Assembly: GCF_051020975.1 (NCBI RefSeq)
Contig: NC_135039.1
Span: forward strand, 13,676,692-13,740,691
Source of the DNA: Osmia lignaria lignaria
Lineage: Eukaryota; Arthropoda; Insecta; Hymenoptera; Megachilidae
Reading direction: 5' to 3'
Length of the DNA: 64,000 nucleotides
Each line of letters begins with the position of its first letter. Positions within the stretch are counted from its first letter, which is position 1. The notes under the pieces were generated by a model, which was not told where the DNA came from, searched no databases, and worked only from the letters and a program-made list of their open reading frames with translations. The translations under genes were made by a program, and so were the position numbers. Shown piece by piece: positions 1 through 13,200 of this stretch.

Positions 1-350
1 GCCTAGAGCCTAAGAAAAGTCTATGCTAAGAGAAGGTCTTAAAAGAGTCTAGGGCCTAAGGAGAGCATTGGGCCTAATAGGAGTCTCGGGCCTAGGTGGA
101 GCCTGGACTCTAAGGAAAGTCTAAGGTCTAAGGAAAGCCTAGGGCCTAGAAAGAGCCCAGGGCCTATGGAGTGCCTAGGGACTAAAGGGAGCCATTGGCC
201 TATGAAAGCCAAGGGCCTAGGTATAGCCCAGGGCCTATGGAGTGCCTAGGGACTAAAGGGAGCCATTGGCCTATGAAAACCAAGGGCCTAGGAAGAGTCC
301 ATGGCCTAGGGAAAATCCAGAGCCTAAGAAGAGCCCAGGGTCTAGGGTCC
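1..350. repeat. Degenerate GCCTAGG minisatellite with a 71-bp higher-order duplication
   Basis: Runs of about 17-18 bp built on GGCCTAGGRAGAGCC-like units. The 71 bp starting at 161 (GGCCTATGGAGTGCCTAGGG and on) is repeated almost exactly at 232, so there is a higher-order unit of four short monomers. The left end of the array is outside the window. An ORF at 195-404 lies wholly within it and is treated as an artefact. Confidence 0.85.
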
Positions 351-2707
351 CCTAGAACCTCCTATCCTCCCAAAGAAGGCATATGGAGGTGTACCTCTCT
401 TTAACTAACAGTAAGGGAAGTTCACATTGTACCCAAATGTAGAAAATGTGGCCATTGTGAATCAGCCCTACCCTGGGCTTGCTGGAAGGGGAATCACCTG
501 GCAATTAAGCCTCTTCTTCTGCGATCGACAGACACTCGCGTGGCACGTTTCGCCCTCGACATCTCGAGTGTCTCATTTGATAGCCTCTTCTTGGAAATTG
601 CTTGCCCTGAACGAAACCTCTGCCCTGCTATGTTCTCAACTTCCCTCCTCTATATTTTATTTCCTGTCTTGTTTACTTTCCTCTTTTCTTCGCGGGTATC
701 TAGACAAAGTATCAGTTGGATAATTACGACATATCCAGGCAGTTATTTTTAATTTTTATGGAGACATAAAGTTTATGACTTCCATGGTCGACCCACTTAG
801 GGACTAATGGCGATAGGAAAATGTTGCTCCATATTTTTATCTCGTATCGACAAACAGATTCGTCATGATTTATTAACTGTCACTTTGACGAGAGCAATTT
901 TTAATAAATATTACAACGTGTTATTTCATCTGACCCGTTTCTGCTGAGAAATGAAAAATGTTCTTCCATGTTACTATTATATTTCCCCATATAGTCTCGA
1001 ATCGTATTACCCATACAAATCAATTTTGTCTCGATACTTCACCCTTTTTGTATGACAAATATAAATTTAAAAATCTTTAAACAGGTCTTTCTTTAAAATA
1101 GAATTAATTAAGCCACTCGACATAATAATTCTCTTGTAATTTAATTTCTTATGTATGTATCGAAGCAGTTGTTTAAAGGATTGAAAATGATTCTCGGTTT
1201 TTAGTGTACAACGTGATTCCACTCGATTATTAAAATGCAATTAAACCGGGAATCGAACGGATACAAACACGTACACGTACACACGTTGGAAAGTTTCCCC
1301 TGTACGATGGATCTTATATCGTGCAATTAAATTATGCGCAATGATGCCTTCGTTATGCATTGTGCATTGCGAGCTCGATTATCGAATAATACGTGAATAT
1401 AATACGCCATTATGCCAGGAACCGATTACTTCGCATTCAAGTCGTGCAATCTCGTCGTGAAATCTCCGGAAAGTAGAGGAAGATTTAATCCGAGCGACCC
1501 TCCACTATATTCTGTGGAAGCACAATAATTCGTGCACAACATTGCCATTGTATTTATATTCGATACTCGTTCGCGAATCGTTCTCGTATATTAACGTGAA
1601 ACGCATCGTTTTATTCTATAATGTTAACCCTTAGCTACCATAGCGAAATAAAAGTAAATTCGATTAAAAAATTCAGAACTAAATATGATTGAAAATAAAA
1701 AATAATGACAATCATTCCTTCACCTTCATAAAAAAAAAAATATCACTCAACCTTTCCAATCCATCCACTGCAACAATAAAAAAAAAAGACTACCAGAAGC
1801 ATCCGTCTCCCTTAACCCCATAAGAAGCGCATTTTCCGATCGGTTAAACCCGACCAAACCTCGACTCGACTCTTCCCAAGGGTTGAAACAGGAACTGCAC
1901 GCTGAAGAAGTGGAAGAAGAAGAAGAAGAAGAATGAAAGAAACTGGCGAAAAAGGGAGGTCGACTAGATTGAGCCGTGATTGAAAATTCTGCCCCCGGCG
2001 ACGGGGTTGCTTTCGATTTAAATGTATACACCACTGACAAGTTTCGTTACTTTTACACGCGGAGGCAGGGGTGGGTGCGCCAGCCTCTTTTAGCGAGGGG
2101 TGAAATATGTAAAATATATTTTTGAATCTTTTCTTTAATAGTTTGAAATTTTTTTAACAGGTTCACCCACCCCTTTCTCAATATCTACCCCTTTCTAGAA
2201 GTCGAAATCAGAACACCTGACATTTTAACGATGTTTAATGGAATTTTGAAAAGACTTTTGTGAAAGAAAACCAGCTGAAGGGGTAGTTCGGTTACTCCTT
2301 CTCGTACAATGTTTCTTTCTGCACATTATTTCATTTATTGTACTACCTCCTCGCGGTGACTGTTTATACTGCTTTTGGGGGAACGATGGAAAAGTAAGGG
2401 AAGTTAAACGAGAGTTGAATTGGGTAACTTTGTACAGTTGTTTAGAACAGTTTTGTTGTGTTCGCGAAGTGTACCGTAAGTGGAGAGAATATTGAACGAG
2501 GAAGATTGTTGCGGAATGTTGTACGAGCTTCTGATTTCTTTACTTTCCTTTGATCTACTTTGCTGCATTTTCAGTTACTGGCACGCGATATCGCGTGAGC
2601 TGACATTTAGCATATTGAACAGTTTGAGAATTCGAGATTGCTGTAATTTTGTAAAATTGTAATTTTTGTATTCGTTTAATTAACCATGAAGATGTTGTTC
2701 TGTTTAG
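351..2707. other. heph: Upstream or intronic sequence without a recognised gene
   Basis: AT-rich sequence before the first visible heph exon. It probably belongs to the preceding intron, since the first exon lacks an ATG. Donor-like GTAAGT near 2471 and GTAAGG near 2394 could mark an alternative first exon, but nothing else supports one. A 97-aa minus ORF (1747-2040) is Ser-rich because of a GAA/TTC tract (about 1910-1935) and is not convincing. No promoter could be identified. Confidence 0.5.
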
Positions 2708-2857
2708 GTTAAATTGGACAAGAGCCACAATGGCAAACCTTCGAGGGTTATTCACATCAGAAACATACCGAACGAGGTGTCAGAGGGTGAAATCGTCCAT
2801 CTTGGTGTACCCTTCGGTCGCGTCACTAATGTCCTCGTTCTCAAAGGCAAGAATCAG
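2708..2857 (+). CDS. heph: heph exon 1 (first visible): RRM1 N-terminal half
   Basis: Acceptor TTTAG at 2703-2707 and donor GTAAGT from 2858. The 50 codons are phase 0 at both ends. They encode residues 1-50 of the partial product, starting VKLDKSHNGKPSR. RNP2 is VIHIRNI, the exon reaches GKNQ, and RNP1 continues into the next exon. The family usually has a further N-terminal segment with the initiator and nuclear localisation signal. The exon opens with no ATG, so at least one more exon lies upstream. Confidence 0.95.
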
Positions 2858-5800
2858 GTAAGTGTCAATCAAGTTCTTCGACTAATTAAAAATTTTCAAA
2901 TTGATTATTTAGTTAGTTAATTAAATACCTACTTTAATTACGATTATACGTACATCGTCGATCGTTAATTGCATTAAACATTGGCAACCCTGATAAGTGG
3001 TGCGAATAATTAATTCTTCATTGAAAATAAATTGGAGTTTGTTAATTGAATAGTTTGATCGATCAATTGAAGCTCTTAATTGCGTTATTTTATTATTTAA
3101 CAAAATCGATCAAACTCGAAGTAAACTGGCTAATTATCCAAAGACTCGCGTCTACTTATTTTTAATTGAACATACAGATATAACTAAATTAACGAGCTGC
3201 ATCGAATCAGAATCGATTGTCTCGTTCAATTTGCTCGAACGAGATCCCCCGTGCTTTCAACCGTCTCTGAATCTCAAAAATCCTTTTGATCCACGCCAGG
3301 AATTCGAGTTTGTGTCCACTAGGCTAGGACACAGTTGGACGAGTACTCAATAACAGAAACAATCGAATCACCGAAACGCCTGTTTAGGCATCATTATCCG
3401 TTAATGTCCTCCCTCGTTCGACAGATCCACCCCCTTCTCATCTGCCATTGTCATACTTAAAAAGATTCAATTTTTATTGAACTCCTTAAATAATTTTCCA
3501 AATTTTATTATTTCTAATACTGTCTTTCCTGTTACCTTACTGTCGTGTTAGAGTTATCATTTTTCGAATATTTTTACTAAAACTCGTTGAATTTAATGCA
3601 ACGAGGTTATTTAATGCATGTAAACCAGTGTCGAACAAGGGGAACACGTGTTAGTGAACGATCCGGTACAACAGGTACGATAATGCCAGCTCGGTTTGTT
3701 TATACCAGGGGGGATTAAAGTAATGCATCGATGCATGTTGGTCCGCCGCATTCAGCTTGATGAAGAGATTTACCATCCATCCGAACCCCTCACCTCACCC
3801 CTTCTCTCTGCAAATTACATACGCATTAGTGGTGGAAATATGGCGTACGAGGCGTAAGCCACGATAAACGCGAGGTCTTTGTGCGAAGAAGCGGCTAACG
3901 AGATTCGATTTCTGGTTAATCCTTTCGTTACCAAGGATCTGTGTACGTACGTTTGTATCTGTAGTTATGGGTGATAATTTTAGATCATTTCGAAAGTCTT
4001 CGGGTATTTTGGTTAAATCAAATAGAGAGGGTGTGCTCAAACTATTTACTTCTAACTAGGCCATCTTTCCTATAAGCAATTATTTTCTGCAATTCTGAAA
4101 TTCTGAAATTTCAAACCTGAAACTACGGTATCGTCTTTTGAAATCCCCACGAAAGGACAACGATTCGCGAATCATCTTCAGACGTACTCGTCGATCCAAA
4201 ATCACAGCATCAACTTCTCTAAAAGATAATTCTACTGTAACTTGATGATCGAGGAAACTCGTATTATTATCACGTTGTCTTGCTCGCGGGGCCAAGCTTC
4301 CCAATTACACGCAAACAGACGGTGAGCATTGTTGCAACACGACAATAGACCCTGCTCTGGTATGTGCATCAAAGCGCACCCTTCACTGATACCACCAACG
4401 TCGTTTGTTGGTAGTGGTGGTAAATCGAGTTTCACGATGAACCGGCGAATTGACCCCTGCGGGCACTTTCGCTGTGTTTGCTTTGATTCGAAGTTTCCGG
4501 TTAAGTTGGTTACCGGAACGGGCGGACAAGGCTCTTTGTCTGATCCTGTAAAGCCGCCAGGCCTGCTGGATTTTCGATATCGTTCGCAGCCGAATCGTTT
4601 CGCAGTTTCCTATTCGTTCGTGGAACCTTGATAGACACAGGAAGTAATTAACATGTTCGGTGTCGTGCTGCAAAGTTGGCGTTTCTGGTAAGACATTAGG
4701 AAATTCTAATTATTCGACACGTGGATGATTTTTATTTTACAGTTTATTTCAGTTTCATTTTCTTCACTTAATTTTTCGCGATGGAATTTCCACTTTTGAA
4801 GCATTCAATCTAACAAAATATTAATTAATCCTTGAACAGCGGAGCCTGGGTCAATTGTGATCCAAATTTACGTGAAATTAAATGTATAATTTTGAAACGA
4901 AAGAAAATATTAGAGGCTCTCTCCATGGTCCGCCATCCATTAATTGTTCAAAATATCTATGTAGAGATTAATAAAACAAATTTATATTTGTGTTCTTCAA
5001 TTTTGAGGCGCCCTGTATAATTGAGTAGTCTAAATGCACATTAATGAGAGTTTAAAGTGCAGTGAAATATTAAAGTTCCTTTATACCGTACATGTATGAG
5101 TTTTGAAAGTCTTTGTTGAAAATGATTCATAAAATAAATTCAGCTTGTAGGTTCAGATTCGTCCGATCGGAAGTTCGGTTAAAGTTTGAGGATATTTAAT
5201 TACACAGTGAACTTTTGTAATCACCGTGCGACGTGTTGCGGCACGAAGTTGAACGTTCCTCTTGTTTCGTGTGCTGTATCGTCGAAGAATCTCTATTTAC
5301 ATGGTTTAATATTAACTCGTGTTACTAAGTTTCACGTCGGTTAACTGAAACGAAGTAACCGCGGTGTTCCCTCGGTTTCTGCGTTTCCTCTTGCGAATAA
5401 AGAACTTACTATGGTGTTGAAATGTCAAAAATTCCAAGAATTTTTAATATAATCCTTACCACTTCTGTTTTCGAAGATAAATTAACCGTTTTTGCTGTAA
5501 ATGACTTTTAAGAAAGAAAATTACTTTTTATTTTGCTCTATGTGTTACTTGTTTTGTCTAACACTATCACGGTTACTATGGCTTCGATCATCGATTGCGT
5601 GCTGTACATAAAATTTGTTCTACTCCAATTTAAAGCTGAACTTCACTATCATTCTATGTATCATATCACTATATTTTATTATTTATCAAAGTATTTTTCT
5701 AATTTTAGATTGACCCATCCAATACAATAGATTATTCATAGATTTAAAATGATGTTCCCATGAAAAAAAAAGAATTCCCTGTTAATTAATAAATTAATTT

Positions 5801-8800
5801 CCAAACAGCATACAATGAAATTTCATAAAATAATTCGATGAACCGAGCTCGGTCACGGTTAACGAGCGTTTAGCGCGATTTTAATTTCCAGCTAATTAAC
5901 TTGCTTCCGCTTTGACTCGTTCGTAGGATATACTGTCGACAAAAAAGAAGCCGGGTGAAAAACGAACGAGGAACGGTAAATATGGAAACGGTTTCGCAGT
6001 CGGTGGGATTTTTCGAGCGAAAAAGGAACAACGCGATGAACATGATAAAACGCGAACACGGTAACCGTGCTTCTCAGTGTTAACATTTTAAATTCAATTT
6101 AAATTCAATTAAAGTTGCCTGGACCGCTTAAACGATTGGTCAAATGCTCGGGGGATGGACATCTTTGGGGTGAATGGAGAGTAGGAGGGTGAGAAGCGGG
6201 TAGACTTTGTGCAAACTGTGGGTGGATTCGTTTCTAATTATTGCACCTCTGTTCGGTACCTTCTTTTCATCGTATTTTATTTTTCTTCGTCGCCTAATTA
6301 ACCAGTTCCATTTTTGTCTTTATCGGTTATCCTGATGGAGCATTGTTAAATTTGGAACATTTCAATTGAGGGATATTAGTAGTAATTTTTGTTATTGGAA
6401 CTTATTACCACTATCTATTAATTATTATAATTCAAAGTACAAAAAATAAATAAATTAACAGATACAGTATCTAGCAAAGAAGGCTGTTCTAGGAAAAAAG
6501 GCGATATAGGGGAAGGAGGAATATTAATATTAAAAATAATTTAGGAAGGAAATAACACAATTTTTAATCATTAAATATTATAAAATTTACTATACAATTC
6601 AGAGATATGCGAAATAACGTCAGAATCAATTCAAATTCTATCGCGTAAATGGGCAAGTGGTGGGGGGCACAGTGGTGGGGCCCTCTCCCCGGCAGCGTCA
6701 GTCTCCTCGGGACCGCGCACGGAGTAGGACGGACGCCCAGGAAGGGGAAGCCAGCAGCAGAGGGGGCTATCGTCCTTTTCTCTGGGTAAATCTACCATGC
6801 CCCATACTGTACAATTATAAAAAAATTTTTTAATTATTATATTGTATAATACACGAATTATCCATGTACCATTGGTTGAGAATCGCTGATCTACATAAAA
6901 GTCGAACAATTTGCCTAAATACATTGAACAAAAGATTTAAAGGAATTATTTACGAACGGTAGCATATTCGTTGGATCCCTGCAGGCAGCATTAAATTAAG
7001 ATTAAATATCCATTATGCAAACGCGGAGGGTAGTGAGTGGGTGCAGTAAAAACTGCGTGGAGGGGTGCGTGCAAGTCTCTACCCTATCGATTTTTACGGT
7101 GTATCGCACGTAACGAGCTCGTTTACCTAAATATGAACTTCCATGGCGTTCACGACCTACTTCTTCATCGCATTCCTCAGCTACCAACAACCTTTTGTTT
7201 CACTCGACGAAAATGTTTGTCAAACTTACCTCGTTCTCGTTTGTTTATACAGCATCTAATTAAGAGAATACTTTTAAACCCTTCTCATTACTGAAGATCT
7301 CATTTTTTTAATTGCCTTTTCGCGTATTATAGTTTTCATGGTGTTGACATAAGAATCTGATAAATTCAACGATGAGTTTGCTTGATACTTCACGTTATTA
7401 TTTATACGGTTTGTAAAAATGAGGTAATTTATGTTTCTGATTTTAATTTTCATAATTGTGCACTAATTGCTGGATTAATTTTCGGGGATGTTGACAGTGA
7501 TCCTGGTTAATTTTTATACAAGAGGAAGTTTTATAAAATAGTATCTGAACATATATTTTATATTTTTGTATTTAAAATAATTTGTCACAATTTTATAGAA
7601 TTTTCCTCTATTTGTTATTTTTTAATTTTTTCAAGGAAGTCTTGAAACGGTGGGCTTTCGAAAATTCTGATATAGAGCTGTCTTCTCTAGTGATACTCGC
7701 GTAGAGCAGAAATTTTTTAAGGGGTTAGACGAACATCCGGTTGGAGCCAAGAGGCCGGAAGGAGGGAACGATGGTTGAGCTTAACGAGCATCGAAATCTG
7801 CAGCCAAAAACGGGATTTGTTCCTTCATATTCTCATATCTCGTTCTCCTCTCTAATTTGAATATTTTTTTTTTCTTCCTCTATTTCTTTCTCATTTCTCC
7901 TTTTTTTTCGATTATATAAGGTGAATGTTTTTCGTAGGAATAACTACTGTAAAGAAACTTAGTTTTAACAAATATTTATATATTAATAAGATTAATTAAA
8001 AAGTTAAATTTAAAAGTACAATATTATTAAAAAAAAAGGATTTCGAACATCGAATGTCTTTGAAATTCCTCTTCTTTCTATTATCTTGAAAAGGGTCAAA
8101 GATAAGGCAGGTTTTCTTCGACCGCAGGATGTAACAGGTGTCCTCGCAAGGATTCTTCCGATCCGCCTTGAATTCCGATTCGATCTTCCTCTAAGGAAGT
8201 TTACCTTACACGGTTACTCTAATCTCGTTTTTTCCATCCTCTTCGAAAGGGCGAGTCTCCATCGGTGCACGTGTGCAGCATCCCTTAATCCATTCGGAAG
8301 CTAGAATTCAATATCTTTGATACGAATGTGAAAGATGCACATTTCGAATGATATTTTTTTTTTCTGATTACTTCGTTGACTCTGAAAAGATAGATAAGAT
8401 TATTTAAGGTTTCCAATATTAATTTAAAACATTAATTACTTAATTAAGAATGAAGTTCCAGGTTTAGAAGGCGTAACTGTTGCCATTGTCGTTTATTTCC
8501 TGGCTGCCACTTTTTATTCTCTTGTTTGTAACTTTATGGGGCGTGAATTAGATCGAGTCCAGCGTTTTATGGTTGTTACTGTGAAAGGATTAACGCTAGT
8601 CTAGAACGACAGGAAGCGTAGTTTATGATCTGTAATGGTTAATTTATGAGGCAGATGTTACATTGTTTTTTTATTTCGAATTTTATCAGGCGATCATCTT
8701 GTGTATCAAAGTGGTGAATTTATGAACTTGAAAATTTATGATGTTTCTATGTCTAAGTATAGATTAAAAATTTGGAAATTTATAGAACACTGTTGTATTA

Positions 8801-10232
8801 TTTTATTTCTTTCCCTGGAAAAGAGAATTAAATTAAATATCCTATTTTAATTTGAAACCAGAAGAATTTTTTAATTAGGTGAATGTCCATTTCACTTGAT
8901 AATATTAAAAAGGAAAAAAGGGATCATTTGTTCTTTTTTTTTTTTTTTAGTTAAATTAGTGGTGAGTTCATTACGTTGCTTTGTTCATGGAACCTTCAAT
9001 TTTACGTCGATTCCATTTTTCCTTCCTTTTATACTGCATATTATGTTTCCTTTTTCAGTTTTCACAGTATAAATTTAATTAAAACTTGAATGAAAATCTG
9101 AAAGTCTTCGGAAGTGATTATATTCTCTCACAAAATACTATTTTAAATCTAGTTTTCATAAAATGAAACACCGCTTGTTATTATTCTGCAGTCCAAAAAA
9201 TATGATAAGACATTATTTTCTATTTTCAATGTTATTTCTAATTCTGTATCAGAACAGCGTTTATTCCTAGACTTTAGTTTCACTGATCAGAAAGAAAATG
9301 GATCATGGTTCCCTTAAATAGACAGCGCAAAATTTCTTCGAAGTTGCTTACAAAATCACTATTGTTACAGCAGTTTATCATCGAATGAAAGCAATCGAAG
9401 CACAGAATATTTTTCGTTTCTTAATTTCCGCCTGTCAGAAACTAGAATAACTTTCAGTACCTTGATTTCGTATTCGCTTGTTCATGGAAACTGATACATA
9501 AAAATCGAATATTCAGAAAATAAGTTTTTCAATTTAATAATTTCATTTACGTTTTTGTAAATAATAAAAACTTATCCTCGACAGTTTCGTGACCACCGTA
9601 GAATACTGTTTTCTGTATTTTTCTGGCTATAATAGCAACGAGGTTCATTGTGTAGCGAGAAAGAGAAAAACTGTGGTACCAATGAAAATGGACCCAGTTT
9701 TCCAATACATCGTGCGTTTAGGATCGAACGTTCTCTGTTTTCTGCTTTTATTATGCGTCTCCCTGTTCTCGCAAACAGCAGCCCTGTTTGTTCTCCTACG
9801 TGAAAATGAAACATTGTTGTAACTCTGCAGGTGCTCTTGTTGGTAATCAAACAAAATGGTAAAAATATGTTACACGATAAATAATACCCGTTCCCTTCGA
9901 AACGTACACATAGCAGTTTGTAATATTCAGACTTGTAGTTCACCAAAATTCAAGTAATTTAAAGGAGTAAAATGTACCAAATTATCGAGCGTTGCTTTAA
10001 TGATGATTTATAAATTTATGAATATGAAATTTGGAAACATTTTTTAGAGTTTTAATGATAATTTGTCTCTTTTTGAATAACTATTACATAAAAATTATCA
10101 TTAAAGAAAAAAAATTTTTTTGGGAACCAAGGATTTGAACCGAGGACCTTTAACTTGCAAGTCACGGATCTACTCCGTGGTTAAACACATGACTCGTAAT
10201 CTAAGGGTCCTCGGTTCAAATCCTGGGTTACT

Positions 10233-10267
<35 letters not shown>

Positions 10268-13200
10268 GATAATTTTTATGTAATAGTTATTCAAAAAGAG
10301 ACAAATTATGATTAAAAAAAAAAAAATGTTGGGAACCAAAGATTTGAACCGTGGATCTCTAGATTGCGAATTGTATGTGTGAGTTTGTCATACTTCAGAA
10401 TGTAAGGAGTAACTAACTTTAATTATTAATATCTTTTAAACAATTAGTCGTCTGCCCACAAAACAGAGTATAGGCGTGTTCAGCTCGACGAGCTCTACAA
10501 GCTGGCAAAGTTTCATTAATAAGTGAGTGTAACACTTGGGTAGTTCTCCTTGTCAGTTACATATTTGAAAATTATATTATTTCTAATCTTAATATGAAAA
10601 ATTAGAATTTTTAAAATCCCCGCTTCCCTGTATCACTATTTACCCTAGGTAAGCCTTCTTTGAGTTACTTTCCATAAAACAGTATGTTTCCCTGTCGAAT
10701 GGAAAATAGACCAACAAGCCTGTCGAAGCGAGTGGAAATAAAAGAATCGTTCGTGTCCAACAGCGTGGGATCGATCGGAGAGCTAGAGGCCGATTAATAA
10801 ATTGCTTCCGTTCAATTATAGGCCGTGATAAATCGAGCCGTCTACAGGTAGTCAGCGGACTCGTCACCGAGGAAATTGATCTCACACACGATCGACAGCC
10901 TAGTGTGCACACGTGCACGTGCATCGAACTTGGAGCAGGGAAAATTGAAAAGTTAGCCCCTTTAGAGATTGACTGGTCGACAGGAGGACACGGTTTTACC
11001 CAACGTGGCTGGACTCGTTTCTCTGATCCACATGGATCGAGTTCTTTTACAAATTAGCATAAATTCTAAATATAAAATTCCAAAGCACTCGTCATTGGCT
11101 AGGTATCGTTTTTAGGGATGAATAAATCGAACTTTTATTTGAAAATTGGCGTACGTGAAATCCTTAACAATCCTCGTAACACTCCCGAAGAGGGTGGTTG
11201 TTCGAAAAGAGGGGTGAAAGTCAGGATGAAAAAGTTTCGCGGCAAAGTTGCCTGCTGGTCGGAGGAGGAAGTGAAAAACGTAACGAGCATAGGACAGGGA
11301 CAACGGGAACGAGTCTCTCCCTTGGGAAAATGGGAAACTGCTGGTTCGCGGTTAGCCAATGGGACTCTGAAGCCGCAGAGAAGCCCTCGGCGAAAAACTC
11401 CTGGCCGACCTTTCATCCCCGTTACTCGTACCCCCTCGCTTCGGGTCACCGACTTTACCAATTTCCTCTTTCTTTCTATTTTTATTGCCGCCCCGCCGGC
11501 GTGCTGGAAAAGTCGAAAAGCCGATCGCGTGCCACTTCGTTCGCCCTTTTTCCTGTTTTCAAGGTGCTGCAAGATTCTTTCTTCCTAGGGGATGAAGTTA
11601 CCTAGGGGGAAGGGCTGGATCTTTCGTGATTTGTGAAATCGAAAGTAATTGAAAATTAAAAACAATAATTAATACGTTCGATTGAGGTCATCTGCCACAT
11701 TCATTGGGTCATTTACTTTTGATGCAAGTTTTCGTGTACACCATCCCTCGGTATTTGTCTTAATGAATTGAATCGTAGCTTAAGCAGTGCTTCGGCTAAT
11801 TATTCTGAAAACCGACGGAACGGTAGATTGTTCGTTTTCATGAAGGATCACGCGAGTCCCGGCCCTTTTGTTCGTTGTAAAGTATCACGGTGGTACAACA
11901 TTCATGAGGCTCGAATGATTTATTATAAGCAGGTTCGTTTGGTTGAAAAGCATAATGCTGGTAGTATCGAGTTTTGTGCCCGTGAGAACTGGCCCGTGTG
12001 CTGTTGCTATTGTAGACTCATGGAAACACGAGCTTTAACCGGGACCCGAGGTAATCCTCTTACCCTTTCGGGGGTTTATTAATTTTTTGGTAAAATCCCT
12101 GGCTCCCGGATCGAACGTGTAATACCAGGAAATTGAAATTTCTAAATTAATCTTTCGATCAATTAATTTCTGCCCTTCTTGAGTTTATTAAATAATTTTT
12201 CAAAAATCACTTAACCACCCTAAATTGGCAAAGGTTTGAATTTAGTTCGTTGCAAATTATCAAGGAATCGATAGAAACTTGTCGCGGAGCGACAGATTCG
12301 AGACCAACCCCCTGTTACCAAGCACGTTCTCCGCTTAGCCCTATAAACCACGAACGAACGAATCTATAAGCCGTAAACAATGGTTACGCTTGCTACATAA
12401 GCCGCGTTAAATTATCAAGATATATATTCGTAAGGTTCTCAACCAGCCCTTTCCATTTGAAAAAGGAGAAGGGTGGTTCGCTCGAGACGCTCGAGGGGTT
12501 GGATGAGAAACTCCACGCAGACACCCGGCTCCATTGCACCCTGGGGTCTATATTAATGATATAATATTTCTTTGATTCACCAGAGCTTCCACCTTAACAA
12601 CCCCCTGCCAACCGCCCCCTTGATCCACTCTTTGCAACGAGTCTCTCTCGTTTAAACCGACGGGGGTGGAAGAAAGAGACAGAGACATGGTTGGAGGGAA
12701 AATTGAAGGGGTAGAAAGAGGGTGGACGAGTTCAAACGTAGTCGCAGGAAACCCGTTTCGCATCCCTTATAGCTTGGATAAATTACATTCACGTTCACCC
12801 CTCTCTACCACCCCCTCTGTCGTCGTCGTCGACGACGAGCAAACAAGTCCTCGTTCGGATCGTCGGCTGGAAGACGAGATTCTGAGAGTTTATTTAAATC
12901 AGAAATAACTCTCCTTACCTTCCTCTACCATTAATTCGTTGGTAGGGGATGATGCTGTTGCTGGACGCTTACGTTTTCCATCAATCGTTAGAATAGGAAT
13001 GGGGTTGGTTCGATATTGGTCTGGTATTTGGATATCTTGGGATTTGCGGATCGAAGTTCCTATCTGGTTTCATTTATTTATTTTTAAATAAAATAAAATT
13101 TACTTTATTTTATTTAAAAAAAAGAAAAAAAGTGTTGAAACCGGAAGTCCAGAGAGAATTTCACGGGACGTGAATAAATTTTGATCGAGCTACGTCCAGG

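Noticed and set aside
2365..2480. Possible alternative first exon ending at GTAAGG or GTAAGT
   Set aside because: No open frame with an ATG reaching the donor in the phase needed by exon 1, and no promoter motif. Mentioned only in the stretch description.
5008..5020. GCGCCCTGTATA single TIR-like end
   Set aside because: No inverted partner found within about 500 bp upstream.
6875..6889. Lone hAT-like end (inverse CAGCGATTCTCAACC)
   Set aside because: No matching opposite terminus or duplication was found nearby; could be chance or a remnant.
9572..9946. 124-aa minus and 77-aa plus overlapping ORFs
   Set aside because: Mutual shadows in intron sequence without recognisable motifs.
11118..11605. 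Overlapping ORFs of 156, 145 and 135 aa on both strands
   Set aside because: Three frames are open at once because local GC is higher. None shows a domain or splice context, so at most one could be real and none is supported.
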